Shown here in pieces: positions 1 through 11,513 of a stretch of DNA of 64,000 nt. Position 1 is the stretch's first letter; each line of letters begins with the position of its first letter. Source of the DNA: Sordariomycetes sp. S80-01Y (lineage: Eukaryota; Ascomycota; Sordariomycetes); contig JAXQJY010000030.1 of NCBI GenBank assembly GCA_037042185.1, positions 2,542,001 through 2,606,000 on the forward strand. Direction: 5' to 3'. The position numbers were made by a program, and so were the translations under genes. The notes below the pieces were generated by a model that saw only the letters and a list, made by a program, of their open reading frames with translations, was not told where the DNA came from and did no database searches.

Positions 1-771
1 GTGCGTGTCGCTGGCCAAGGTTCTATTGAGCAGTGAGTTGACAACTGTGCTTTCTCCGATGAAAAGTTGCCAGCTGTTTGCGTTCATGTGCGAGCCAGCC
101 ACGACGAGCCGCTGGTAAAGAGAAGCGTTGTCCACCAGAAGCCTTCGAGGACGTCGGCCATGCACCCAACGTACAATCACCCCGGTTGACACAACAGCCA
201 GGAGAAAACCCATGGCAAAAAACATTTTTAGAACACCACTGACGACTATACCTCCCGATGCCAGAAGCCATCCGGCAGAGCTGATCAGATGGTACAACAA
301 ACTCTCCTTGGTTCTGGGACCCCGCTTGCCAGTCCTGTTCTCTCGCGCTACGTGAACAATTTCGAGCCACTGTTGCCTCAGCTGAGATCCTTCAAGATCC
401 ATGTTTTCGTGTTGGTTGGCGATTTGCACAGGCCGTTGGGCATCGACGCAAAGGCGCAACGTCTCCGGATTGGCGGCAAAATACCGATCCCCGTAGCGGC
501 CGTCAATACATTCGACAGCCTGACTCTCCCCGAAACGATCGAGGTAGCAGGTCGGGTCGCCATGAGGCGTGGATAAGAGAATGCGGGCTGAAAGAGGCGT
601 CACGGCCCAGCTCCAGATGGGAACGTTCCCGCAGAGCTGATGAAGGTGGAATTTGACCGGTACGTGAATGAAGTCGATCAAGAAGGAGAGCGGCAGGATG
701 CTAGCAAGCTCACGCTGCCAGCTGTTGTCGCCCAGTAACTTGTTCATCTCGTGTCGAGTGCTATCTAACAT
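1..771 (-). CDS. Hypothetical membrane protein, 3' part cut off by the window edge
   Basis: An open frame of 257 codons runs from an ATG at 771 to the left edge with no stop, so the gene is partial and its C-terminus lies outside. The first 140 or so residues look soluble. They are followed by one or two hydrophobic stretches around residues 170-205 (SAGWLLASGGIVVSGVL, then MGFLLAVVSTGVIVRWV) and a short basic segment (HGRRPRR), which suggests membrane insertion with a cytosolic positive flank. I do not recognise the family. The frame stays open a little upstream of the ATG to a stop near 836, and a CTCAG just upstream could be a splice acceptor, so an additional 5' exon is possible. Coding status is inferred from the long open frame, reasonable codon use and protein-like composition. 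Confidence 0.55.
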   Translation of the reverse strand, partial: MLDSTRHEMNKLLGDNSWQRELASILPLSFLIDFIHVPVKFHLHQLCGNVPIWSWAVTPLSARILLSTPHGDPTCYLDRFGESQAVECIDGRYGDRYFAANPETLRLCVDAQRPVQIANQHENMDLEGSQLRQQWLEIVHVARENRTGKRGPRTKESLLYHLISSAGWLLASGGIVVSGVLKMFFAMGFLLAVVSTGVIVRWVHGRRPRRLLVDNASLYQRLVVAGSHMNANSWQLFIGESTVVNSLLNRTLASDTH

Positions 772-1604
772 GACTTGTGAGACGAGTGAGTCTAGTTGGC
801 TTGTCTGAGGTAAAACTAGGAACAGCGGAAGTCCATCCTAGAAAGGTTGAATCAGCTCCGACCCCTCCTTTATTCAAGGACCTCACTTCGCCCCAATGAA
901 TACGCCCACGGCAGGGCACCATAGAACCGCCATGGTCAGCACATGGCAAGACGGGCGCATGTGCATGTGGCCTGCATGACAAAAGGCGCAGCTCGGCCCG
1001 ATGCATCCATCGCGGTGGCCTGCCGATTGAGACCCTGGCTGTGTAAGCTTCATAACTATCTCTTGCATGCGAGGCACCCAGGGACTGGTTTAGGCAGACT
1101 TCATCATCACAACCCAGGCTTACTTAGCACAATAGACCAAGAGGCATAGATACTCTATCTACATTTGTCATGAAGTGAAAAATAATTGCAGTCGGTGACA
1201 GGATTCCCCTGTTTGACTCACTATGCTAGCTGGATCAGGGAGGAAAGATTCGATGCCTAAGTGTGTGACCCGTCAACCCCGGGGGGCCTTCTCCCTTCCT
1301 CAACCGTTCATCACTTCCTCTCCAGTAGGACTACAGGCTGAGGGGAGGGTTGATTTTCAATTATCTCTTCGACTCGCCCCCACTCAAGCCGCGAATAGCT
1401 CCTGTGATCGCGGTCACTCGAATTGATGTCAGGAGAAGTCTCCCATCCAAGCCGCTGAAGGAGTTACATTCCCTCGGAGAAGCCTTATTTTCTCTTCTCA
1501 TGGTGCCAGTATTGCCTCATGCCGTGGAAAACAGTGATGATAGAATAACCACTGCCTCTTGTAGGGTGCAAGGTGAACGTCCCTGACATGATCACTGCTT
1601 ATAC
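772..1604. other. Intergenic region
   Basis: I see no convincing gene or RNA here. It should hold the promoter of the edge gene and the 3' flank of the TPR protein gene. Confidence 0.5.
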
Positions 1605-4600
1605 TCACACTTTTAATAGCTGGATGGTTTTATCTTCCGCCATGGAGACGCCCACGATAGGCTCGGCCTCTATAGATATGGGTGATGAGCTTTCCATGTA
1701 AGGGCTGAATCCTGGCTGGCCGCTGCTTTCTCCCGCCATCGGTCTTGATCTCAAAATTGAAACACATTCTTCAACGCGGTTCATGACGACAGGCCGCTGT
1801 TTTCGTGCCTCCGGGTCCCGTGTGATTGCGCGGATATCTGAGAGCAGGGTATCTAGGGCATCGTCCGGGTCAAGCAGATTCCGATACCACAGGCCTATCC
1901 AGCACATCGTCTCCACAGTGTCCGGATGGCTGACACCGAGAGTGTCAAGCTGTTCTGTCCAAACTTTTTCTAGTTCGTGCACAAATAGATTGAACAAATT
2001 GCCGTCATTGAGGACAGTCTCTCGTGTGAGGTCCTCCGCGTTCATTGGAGATTTGTCGTATTGTTCATCAGGGCTCCTCTGACATTCGAATGCCTCGGGG
2101 TCCCAGCATCCTCTCTTTGCATTACGAATGAGAAGAAGTCGGAGCGCTCGAAGAGTTTCTTGGTGCTCAAAACCCACGCACTGCCGAAGAAGAACGTAAT
2201 TCGAGTACAGCTTCTTGAAAGATCTGGAATCAGACCCCTCGTAGCATGACAACAGCAGGTTGGTTGCCTTCAAGGTCTCAAAATGCGCCATGCCAAACTT
2301 CAAAAAACACCAACGTTGCACAAAGTTGAGAATTCTGAGCGATAATTCCTTACTAAAAGTGTCCAGGCAGTATTCTGCAAGGATCTGCGCCGAAAACGCG
2401 AAGTGACTGCTCAAGTTCTCAACGTTTGCCCCTAGGTTGTCGGTATCGAAGTACTTGACCAAACTCGCCATGTTCCCATCTGCAGAGCCTGCTGACAAGA
2501 TTGGTGATAGACCGGGGCAGCCGTGCCCTTCTATTTCGAAGGACAGTTGCAGAGTATTGGTGATTGTTCTTCGTCCGAGTTCATAAAGGCCTCTTGCGAA
2601 GTAGTTTTGAGCCAGCTCTTGAAGAGCATGGATATGCCATACGCTCAAGACATTCTCAGCTTCTTTGCTTGCTTCCAACACTTCATGCAAAAGAGTTGAG
2701 GCATCAACAAAGTCTCCTCTCAGCCGACGCAAGATAGAAAGCTCCAGCTTGACGTCAAATGTGAGCTCATAAGTGGACACACTTCTCTCAAGCTGCTCGA
2801 GGAGTTTCACAGCCTTGTTGCTGGCCCTTCCGTAGCAGCCTCGATGCCGAAGGATCACAATCTCAACATAGAGAACTTGTTTGATCAGCGGATGCTCGGG
2901 ATCCAAAAAGTCTTTCGCTGCTTTCATAGTCGCATCCAATACTATCATGGCTTCCTCGAAATTGTGTTGCGCCAGAATTGTCAAGTGAGATATCTCCATC
3001 ATCGCTTCTAGCTTCAGTATGCCCGTATAATTCTTCCCATAGCAGCTCAATATCTCCTTCTTGGCTTCTTGGGCGCATCCTAGCCCTTTCCGGTAGTTGC
3101 CGAGAATCCTGTGGGTTTTAGATTGCAACACAAGCAAAGCGGGCTTGGCCAGGAAGTAAGGCCCGCTAAGCTCATGAATGTTCCCCGAGCTATTCGAACT
3201 CCAATCCGGCTGAAGCATCTGCCTCGAGAAGCCGAATGCTCCATGCTGTGCATATGCGTGCGCCAAACAGCCACGTACTATTGGGTGATGATCGGCGACT
3301 GTCCCAAGTTCTTTGATCAAGGTTCCATGATGACCACCAAGTAAGGACTTCGATATGGCTTTGAGGCATGAGAGATGCTGAGAATATTCTTGAGGCCCTT
3401 CCATTGCCTTTTTCAAAACTTGTCCGTATTTGCCGTTGTTCAGATCTAACTCCATGTCGAGAAGCCGAGCCTTCCAAAATGAGATCGAACTAGAGAGTTG
3501 AGGACCCAGGTCTCGATGTAAACTAATGTATTCGTTCGCCCTTTTCAGTTCAGCTTCAGCAAGCTCTGGGTAACCGTCTCGGAAGGCTCGGACCCCTTTT
3601 TCGAATAGTGTATGAACATGGTCAATGTTGAGCCTCATGTGGACTGTCGATAGGTCCCGAAGAGACTCGTCAATAAACTTTGAGAGAAACCCGGACAACG
3701 TCAGGTCATGTCGTTTGACTTTCACCTCTCTCTCTGCCTCGTTGAAAAGTGTCCGACTAAGAGACCAATAATCCGGCGAAGCCCGGATTACCATAGGCTC
3801 ACCACGAACGGTGTCACCGTAATCCAGAGAGAGAGTGTAGAACTTGCATGTCACTGGCTCAGCTCGTCCGAGTTTTCCAAATGTCTTGACCAGCTCAGGA
3901 GAACTCGCACATGGCATTGACAGGGGTCTCAGATGCGGCATCGCAGTCAGAACCTGCAAAGCGAAGACGGCTTCTATGCGCCGTCCAACGGAGTCGATGC
4001 CAGGGGTGGTCATCATTCGGTGAATCACAACTAAGGTACTTTCTGCGGCGCAAATCAAGAATCTGCAAGTTTGACGTGCCTCCATCTCGGTTCTGTCAAT
4101 CGTTTTCAGCAATGCATCCGCACCGCCGTCAATCTCCGCATCACTCCGCGACTTAACGTTAACAATCTTGAGCCGAAAGTTTTCTTTCTGACTCAATGTC
4201 GTGGCAGCATCTTGTTGGTCCAATACGAGTATGACACTGAGAGCAACGCAAAAAGAGTGAGTCAGAAGCACCAGAGAAATAGAAGAGGGTCTTACACATT
4301 CCACGATGACAAGCCATTGCGCGATGCAGTATAGTGTTCCTCATGGTTAGAGGCATTCGTTGAAAGTGATTCCGTTGCGCGGGGGGAGAGCTCTTGCGTT
4401 GTTTTCGACAAGATCCTATGCACGATGCATTAGTCCTTTTCGGCAATGGTCTGCTGTTCGAGGGTTTGGGACGTATGCAACCTTTGCCTCCCCGTTCTCT
4501 TGTCTGCGGTACGTCCCCGATTGTTCCCCTTGCGTTTTCGTTCTTCGCCTGCTTTGCCGAAAGGCATCGTCCACTCTTTTACTATCCCGCTGCCCGGACG

Positions 4601-4822
4601 ATCTCCCGGCGTGCCTGGCAATGGTGTCCTCGACTTCGCATTCGTCGTGTCTGGCGAAGGCGCCAGCAGGTACAGAGGCTTTACAGGGTGGAGAATCATA
4701 TATTTCAGAACCATGGTTTTGCTGACTCGTACCCGAGATTCTGGAAAGACATCTTCAGTAGACGTGGACTTATTGACCACGATGGCTGCCTTCGGTTGGG
4801 CTGCTTCCTTGAGTGTGGGCAT
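1605..4822 (-). CDS. Large TPR-rich protein of unknown function
   Basis: The main exon (4236-1605) encodes about 877 residues of mostly helical sequence with repeated tetratricopeptide-like units, for example LRGDFVDASTLLHEVLEAS and ARGLYELGRRTITNTLQL. It resembles fungal TPR/kinesin-light-chain-like proteins. The frame is open further upstream, but an intron at 4237-4295 is clear: donor GTAAGA, branch CTGAC, acceptor CTCAG. Removing it joins an upstream exon (4415-4296). That exon is probably preceded by an intron at 4416-4481, with branch CTAAT, acceptor CATAG and a weak donor GTTGCA, and by a first exon starting at the ATG at 4822. This model keeps frame and gives about 1030 residues. The N-terminal exon is basic and low in complexity and is the least certain part. 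No catalytic motif is visible; a scaffold role is only a guess. Confidence 0.6.
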
Positions 4823-6227
4823 CGTGTACCTATGATGATTTAGTGCAGCCAACGGCGTAGTAACAGTTGAAAAAGAAAATGTCTGAAGCGTCTTTGTGTC
4901 TGCTGGAACGGTTGCTCGCGCAAGCTGCCGCTTGGAAAGGTCAGACTATCTTCAAAGGGCTTCTTTTGGGCAATGGAAGTAGAAAATGGGCGAGTGAACA
5001 TGTCAATGAGCTCATGCTGATGCAAGTCGGAAGCTTGCGGCCCCGGGTGCAAGAATGGAAAGGAAGTCGAGCTATGTAACTTTCCAGCTGCCCGATGATC
5101 GAAAGGTCAGACCTGGCCCTCCCTTGCCGAACGCACACATGTGCGTTGTGAGACGGGCGTCTCAGTATGGTATTTCTTAATTGGCTAAGAGAGATCAGCC
5201 ACGTCACGGATCGTAGGTCACGCGCGGTGGCTTTCCAGCCGCGGCTATAGAACTACACCACCATTTACAAATGCGGGCGTGCGGTCTATACCCAAATGTT
5301 TCTCCTTACAAGCGGCCTGATTCCGCGGAGGCGAAGCGCCGTGGCTGAAAGTGCAAATTATTAATATTATTCAGGCCAGTCCTAAGTTGTCAATGCTTAT
5401 ATCCGCGTCTCTCGGAATCTGGCAGTCATGAAAAGGGGCCGGCAAGACCGGAGAATGTCGGTCCGTGTAATAATCACTTTCCTCGAGTGAAGAGCTTCCG
5501 AGTATTCCTCGAGGAACTTCGAGTCAGTGTGACAGAACATCGTTCGTGGAGGATCTGAGCAGACTGCTCTTAAGACAAGGCTGCCGATACGTACCGAAAC
5601 GTACGCAAAGTGCAAATTTCAGCCACCCACGCACATTCGACGGGCCGTGGTCTCATTACCCAATCATCGGAAACCAAAGGCACACCCTCTCACTACCTGC
5701 TCCAGTGGGTGCGCAAGGATGTGATTGTGGTGCGTTAGTTTCGATAATCACCCACTTGAAGGTTCATTCGACCAACACACTGAGGCTTAAGGCATTTTCT
5801 CTTCGTCCGCTGCGTGCTGAAAACGCCTTCTCGCGGCGATGAACACTGTTCGCAGGAGCGCGTCAAGGCGGAAAGAATCCAGTAAAATATATGTTTTGCC
5901 CTGGGGAGGTCTACATATGCTCTGGTAGCCTTTCTATGAACCAAGGCCACAGCATTTCTTCCACTTCAGCTGCGAACCATGAGAGATCGAGATGATGTGG
6001 AAAACATACACGGCTGAGCCTTGCCAGTGGGGGCAGCGCATCCCATGTACAATGTCTAAGAACAGATGGCTGAGGCAGGGGTTGAGATGCAAGGCAAATG
6101 GCTCTTGAATGTATGGGAAGACGTCCAGCATCAACCACTAGATATCAGGCTGAGCTGTTCTCCTCAGTAAAAACTCGAATAGTTCTCCATCGCCACCTCC
6201 CACTTACATGGGCACCAGTCCTTCGCG
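4823..6227. other. Intergenic region between divergent TPR and HET genes
   Basis: No supported gene. It forms the shared 5' region of two divergently transcribed genes. A weak inverted repeat (arms near 5231-5246 and 5338-5353, about 13 of 15 matching) is the only structure noticed. Confidence 0.45.
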
Positions 6228-8950
6228 ATGGATCACCTGAGGGACGAATTGGGCCCTCACGTCGACGTTACTTTCGCTGCTGTGCAGTTACACACAACTA
6301 AACATCTATGCGACGCGCCCAATTTCGAGAGACTACAAGATTTCCTGGATTACCCCAATGATAATGGCTGGGAAGTGAAATGGCCTTCTGCGAAGACAAT
6401 TCCTCTACAACCCAGCGGTACCATGTCGAGATGGGCGACGTTCCTACAGTCGTGGCTTTTCTTCGGCCTAGTATTTACTGTTGTTCGAGATGCCGACGGC
6501 ATATCTCTTGTTACATTTGAAGACTTGGTCAGCAGAACACCAGGACAATCGGAGATCATTTCTACCTCGAGGCTATCCGAAAAATTACGGCAGTGGTGCG
6601 AGCATGAGTTGAAGGAAGACAGGCGTCCAGGTTTACCACATCGTATGGCAAAGATTTCTTTTATCCTGCATCGAGCGAGGAGCGTGGTTCGTGAGTTGTT
6701 TCACTCTCCAAGAGAAGGGATGTCAGACATCGATTCGAATGAGCATGTCTCGATGGAGCTCGAACTATCGATCATGGTTCTTGGTGAGACGCTTACCGCC
6801 ATCCAATGCAACATTGTTCGAGAAGCTGGATTGACAACATCGCTGAAGGATTGGGTTGACATTTCTGACTATGGGTGGGGGCCGCCTAGTGGTCCTCGAT
6901 GGGTTCTGTACATGATGGCGGATCGGAACTTGTGTAAGAGGACGAAACACCTCCTTTTGAAGATGCTAGGAGGCTCCGCCATACTACTCTCGGGGGCGAT
7001 GCTTGCTCACGAAGATTCCAAGAGATGGAATCGCTTCGACCATCAAGAATGTGATGAGTCTAGCTGCCGGCAATACTCATCCATCGACCGTACGAAGACC
7101 TACAAGCCGGCACACCACCCAGTCGACTGCCACAAAAACAACCAGGACAAAAGAGCTAGATGCGCCGCTGGCATGCTTGGACCCTCACTAGACGATATCA
7201 AGTCCTTCATGAGATCTGGGAGGAGTCCTCTTGCAAGACTGCGATACGATGACTCTCGGGATCCGCCCGAGGTCGTCGGAGTAGAGCTGGTTGACCAGAA
7301 TGAAGAGTACATAACCATATCTCATGTCTGGGCGGACGGGTTCGGCAATCCTGAGACCAATAAGCTTTGGCCGTGTCAATTAAGACACATTGGAAGGCTT
7401 CTTGAAGCCCAGGCAAATGATCGGCGTCGCGCGTTCTGGATGGACACCCTCTTGATCCCCGTTGGTGACAGAAATGATGGGGAGCTGAGATCACTCCGAA
7501 CCCGATCCATCGAACAGATCCATCAGATTTTTACCGACGCAGAGTTCTGCTTAGTCTTGGACGCGGGGTTGATAAATTCTAACTGGGGTTATTTTGCATG
7601 CCTTCAGGGTCTAAAAGTCCTTGCCAGTCGATGGACAACCAGACTCTGGACTCTCCAGGAAGCTGTCCTGAGTAAGAAGGGACTGGGGTTTGCCCACAAA
7701 CATCAAACTAGAGAACGGCCGTTCAGTACTTTGGGAGGTCTCCAAAGCGCGCTGCAAAGGCAATACACTTCGGATAGGACCAGCTTTGTGGCGCGGTATG
7801 TTCACGATGAGCTCCAGAAGAACCTCGCTTTGGAACACGGGGAGGACTGGGTCAACCCTAGACCAATTGGTCTTACTCCAAAAGTTGAACTTACTACTCG
7901 CAAAGCGTGGTACTCTGCCCGATGGAGAGTTAGTCCACCCGATCCCCTTGATCCCTTCCTCTCAGTGCTAATGAAGTGCCTCAGGTGACGACAAGGGCTG
8001 CCCATGAAGCAGCAGCTCTTGCTTCTATGCTGAGCTTGCCTGTTATCGGTGATCTCGCCGAATGCGGGACGGTCTACAACGAGACATCCCAGAATGAACT
8101 GGACAGGTATATGAGGGCCTTTTGGACCCGTCTCGGGGGCGGGGGGGAACAATGTGGTATTCCCGCCGGCATTGTCTTCGTTCCAGGCAGAAAGGTGCAA
8201 CTTCCCGGGTTTGGCTGGGCACCGTCGACATTCATGTCTGCAGAGCCCTTTCAGCATTCTGATCCCCTCCATCTTCTGTCCTTCCAGAGCGCTGAACTCA
8301 GAAACGACGGCTTGGTTATATCTTGCCCGGGCATTCTGCTGCACTGGAACCACCAACAGAAGCATGAATTCTTCAGCGGGGCCTTGAGCGGCAGCAATGA
8401 GATCGGTTATGCTGAGCTGAGGTTCCCAGTAAATCCCGGTCTCAGCGGCCGGTACTCATTGAAAGTTCACGTCGGCGAGACACCAGCTGGGGAAAAGCAG
8501 GCCCAACTGGTAGGCAAACGCGCCCTTGCCGTCATTGCGCCCCAGTTGCCGCAGATAGGGTCCGTCGAAGAGGGTTTCCTCGTGGGCATAGATGATGCGG
8601 ACTATGCGGAGCCTATCGCGTGGAAACAGGGCGTGAGGGGCGAGGCGGACATGCTTTGCCGTGTACGAATCATCTTCAGAGTCGATCTGCGGCACGCCCT
8701 CGAAGACACCAGCTTCTCAAATTCGATTGCCGAAGACTCGTTGCTGGGCTGCGTGGTGGACAAGAGCCAGCGATGGTGCGTGGATGGCCTCTTTCGGAAC
8801 CCAGATGAGCCCGAGGCATCGCAAACCACACCTCAAGAGCATGCCGAGGTTCGCGTTAATGGAACCAGTACAAAGAGCAAGATAGGATGGAGCACTGTCT
8901 TACGCATACACCACAAAGTGAAAGAGAGATGGGAAGCCGTGTTGCCGTAA
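6228..8950 (+). CDS. HET-domain (heterokaryon incompatibility) protein
   Basis: The two exons are 6228-7928 and 7985-8950. The 56-nt intron has donor GTTAGT, branch CTAAT and acceptor CTCAG, and its removal restores the family motif ARWR-VTTRAAHEAA in phase. The product is about 888 residues. The start fits the family: MDHL is followed by a YPNDNGWEVKW segment and FLQSWLFFGL. The HET signature begins near residue 360 (YITISHVWADGFGNPETNKL) and continues with FWMDTLLIPV and the IFTDAEFCLVLD block. The C-terminal part carries GIPAGIVFVPG and GFGWAPST, usual in this subgroup. HET domains act in vegetative incompatibility and related cell-death signalling, but most family members, including this one, have no assigned partner. 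There is no NACHT or WD40 C-terminus here. It is divergent from the TPR gene to its left. Confidence 0.88.
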
Positions 8951-9983
8951 TTAGACGTCTTTGTATGTGGGAGCGCGGGAGTTCAGCCGGCATCATATAC
9001 ACGTAGTGACCTATACCCTTACAGCAAAGTCGCTGCGCATCTAAGGGGCAATCAACAGACTTCTTCGTTAGTTTTTAAACGAGTTCTTGATAAAGAGATT
9101 CCTTCCACCACCGTGCTCGGTTTTTACCTCCCGCTTCCTCGTGTTGGCGAGATGTTGCAGGTCTCGTCTCAGGTCAGACGAAAGTCGCCAGGACTCCGAG
9201 CCGAAGCCGAGAACCGAGACCGCATCGCGATAGTGAAGCCCACCAATTTGCCGCTCAGGATGCCAGATGTTAACCGTAGAGAACTAGTTTGTCACTCTAC
9301 GCATCCTCGCAGCTCCAGTTCAAGCTCCCTCCACTCGAACCCTTCATCCAACACGGGACAAGATGGCGGTCGTGGTTGATTAGTATGTGTCGATCCAGGG
9401 TAGCTGATGTTTGTTGGCTGCGGTGCAGAAGTCTCATCGGCCAACGAGAACCGGCAAGATATTTGCCAAAACAATACTAGACGGCCTCACCCCCGGCAGC
9501 CCACCCGTTATGCTTAAATGCCCGTCTGACGAGACCAGATTAGCCCTCGGCCTCGGCCGCGGCGCTGCGTAAGCGACGGGATGACACCGATGATTCCAAA
9601 AGTGACACTCCGCTAGTGGAGGTGGACACGCCCTTTTCGCCCCTCCCCCGGTAATTCTCTTCAAATCCGACAAACGCGCCATCTCGGAGTCATCGCCCTT
9701 GCGCGTGCGCCTTTCAGCTGACGAGCCGAGACCGAGACCGCCATCGCCCGTACAAGTAGCGGCCAACGCGCATCTCACCCGTGCTGGCGCTGTTGCTGGC
9801 AGCTGGCAGCGGCTGGTACGAGCACAGGCCAGTGAGTGACTTGAGATTCTCCGTGAAAAAGGAGGGGACGGTGAGACAGCAGCTATTGTTCTCACCGACT
9901 CGCATCCCGACCCCGACATTCCTCGACACTCGCAGCTCGGACGACTCAAGAATCTTGCGAGAATAGCATAGACGCAGCGCAAC
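8951..9983. other. Intergenic region, promoter side of the MFS gene
   Basis: No gene recognised. It contains the 3' flank of the HET gene and about 1 kb of likely promoter for the downstream transporter. Confidence 0.5.
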
Positions 9984-11513
9984 ATGGCGCCTGCTAATGT
10001 TGACGAGACGGAGCCCCTCCTGGGCCTGGGTGCGACCACCGAGTTCTGCCATGAGCGCCGTCAGTCGCTCTCACGCACCCGCGAAGACATCCCCTTCGAC
10101 TTCGATCCCAAAGGCGACCCGGAGAACCCGCGAGAATGGTCCGACAGGTTCAAGTGGGGGGTGACGCTGCTGCTGACCTTCATGGCCTTCACTGTGTAAG
10201 TTGTCAGAGCTCGGGTGTGAAGCTTCAATGGCTGACGTGATATCCTCAGGACCTTCAACTGCATCTCAGTCGTGCCCATCGCCAGCCGCATCGTCTCGGA
10301 CCTCTCGTCCGACGGCCTGTCCAACAAGTACGCGAGCGTCCTGCTCGTCACCATCTGGGAGCTGGGCGAGGCCGCAGGGCCCTTGTTCATCGCGCCGCTG
10401 TCCGAGACGCTGGGGAGATGGCCCGTCATGAACGTCGCAAACACCCTCTTCGTGCTCGCCACGGTCCTCGCCGCCGTGTCGCAGACGACGCCCGTCTTCA
10501 TCCTCGCGCGAGCCCTGTCCGGCCTGGTGGTGACGGCCAACGTCCTCAACCCGGCCGTGGTCGGCGACATCTTCGACCCGGAGCACCGCGGCTCTCCCAT
10601 GAGCTTGGTCATGCTGTCGCCCCTCATGGGTGGCGCCATCGGCCCGGCAATCAGCGGCGCCATCACGGAGAGCTTGAGCTGGAGGTGGGCGCTGTGGATT
10701 GCGGCCATTCTGGCTGGCACCTGCGAGGTGCTGTTTCTCATCTTCTTCAAGGAGACGTACAAGGTGCCCATCCTGCGCAAGCGGGCGCGGAGGCTGTCGC
10801 TAAAGGCAGGATCCCGGGGTGACGGGGGCCTCGCTGAGTCGATAGTGCGGCCCTTCATCGTCTTCAGCTCGTCCGGCGTGCTCATGGCCCTGTCGCTGTT
10901 CGGCTCGGTGGTCTTTTCCCACTTCTACAACGTCTCGACGACGCTGCCCGACATACTGGGGGAAATCTACCACCTGTCACCTGCTTTGACCGGCACGTCC
11001 CTGATCTGCTTCAGCGTCGGATCCGCGGCCAGCGTTGCCATCTGCAACGTGACCCTCGACCGCGTCTACGCCTACATGAAAGCCAAGTCCCCCGACGGAG
11101 CGGGACAGCCCGAGTTTCGGCTGCCCATCGTCATCATCGGCGCCTTCACCCTGCCATTCGCCCTCGCCTTCTACGGCTGGTCCGCGCAGCTGCGTCTGCC
11201 CATCTGGGTGGTGCTCCTCTCCAACGTCAGCATAGGCTTCACGCTGATGCTGGCGTTCCTGCCGCTGTCGGCGTACGTGGTCGATGCCTTCGGGCTTTAC
11301 TCTGCCAGCGCCATGACGGGCTTAATCGTCTCGAGGTGTCTGATGGGCACCTTCCTGCCCCTGGCAACGACGCCCCTGGTCGAGAGACTCGGGTATGGCT
11401 GGGGCTTCACGGTGCTGGCCGGGGTGGGCCTGGCCTTGGCGCCTATCCCGGTTGTACTTCTCCGATATGGCGAGAAGTGGAGGGAGTGTTCCAAGTATAC
11501 GAGGGCTGGCTAA
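9984..11513 (+). CDS. MFS transporter, DHA1 (12-TM drug:H+ antiporter) type
   Basis: Exons are 9984-10195 and 10250-11513. The 54-nt intron has donor GTAAGT, branch CTGAC and acceptor CTCAG, giving about 491 residues. The N-terminal NPREWSDRFKWGV block just before TM1 is typical of fungal DHA1 multidrug transporters. It is followed by the conserved SETLGRWPV loop, the LARALSGLVV helix and the antiporter motif C region (GGAIGPAISG). The protein should lie in the plasma membrane and export small hydrophobic compounds in exchange for protons. The substrate cannot be told from sequence. No biosynthetic gene lies next to it, so general drug or metabolite efflux is more likely than a cluster-specific exporter. 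Reading frame and motifs look intact. Confidence 0.9.

Noticed and set aside
5231-5353. Weak inverted repeat that might be the ends of a small mobile element
   Set aside because: Arms are about 15 bp with mismatches and an indel, there is no target-site duplication, and no second copy was seen in the window.
7929-7984. Apparent frameshift splitting the HET gene into two genes
   Set aside because: A normal 56-nt intron with donor, branch and acceptor explains the change of frame and restores a conserved motif.
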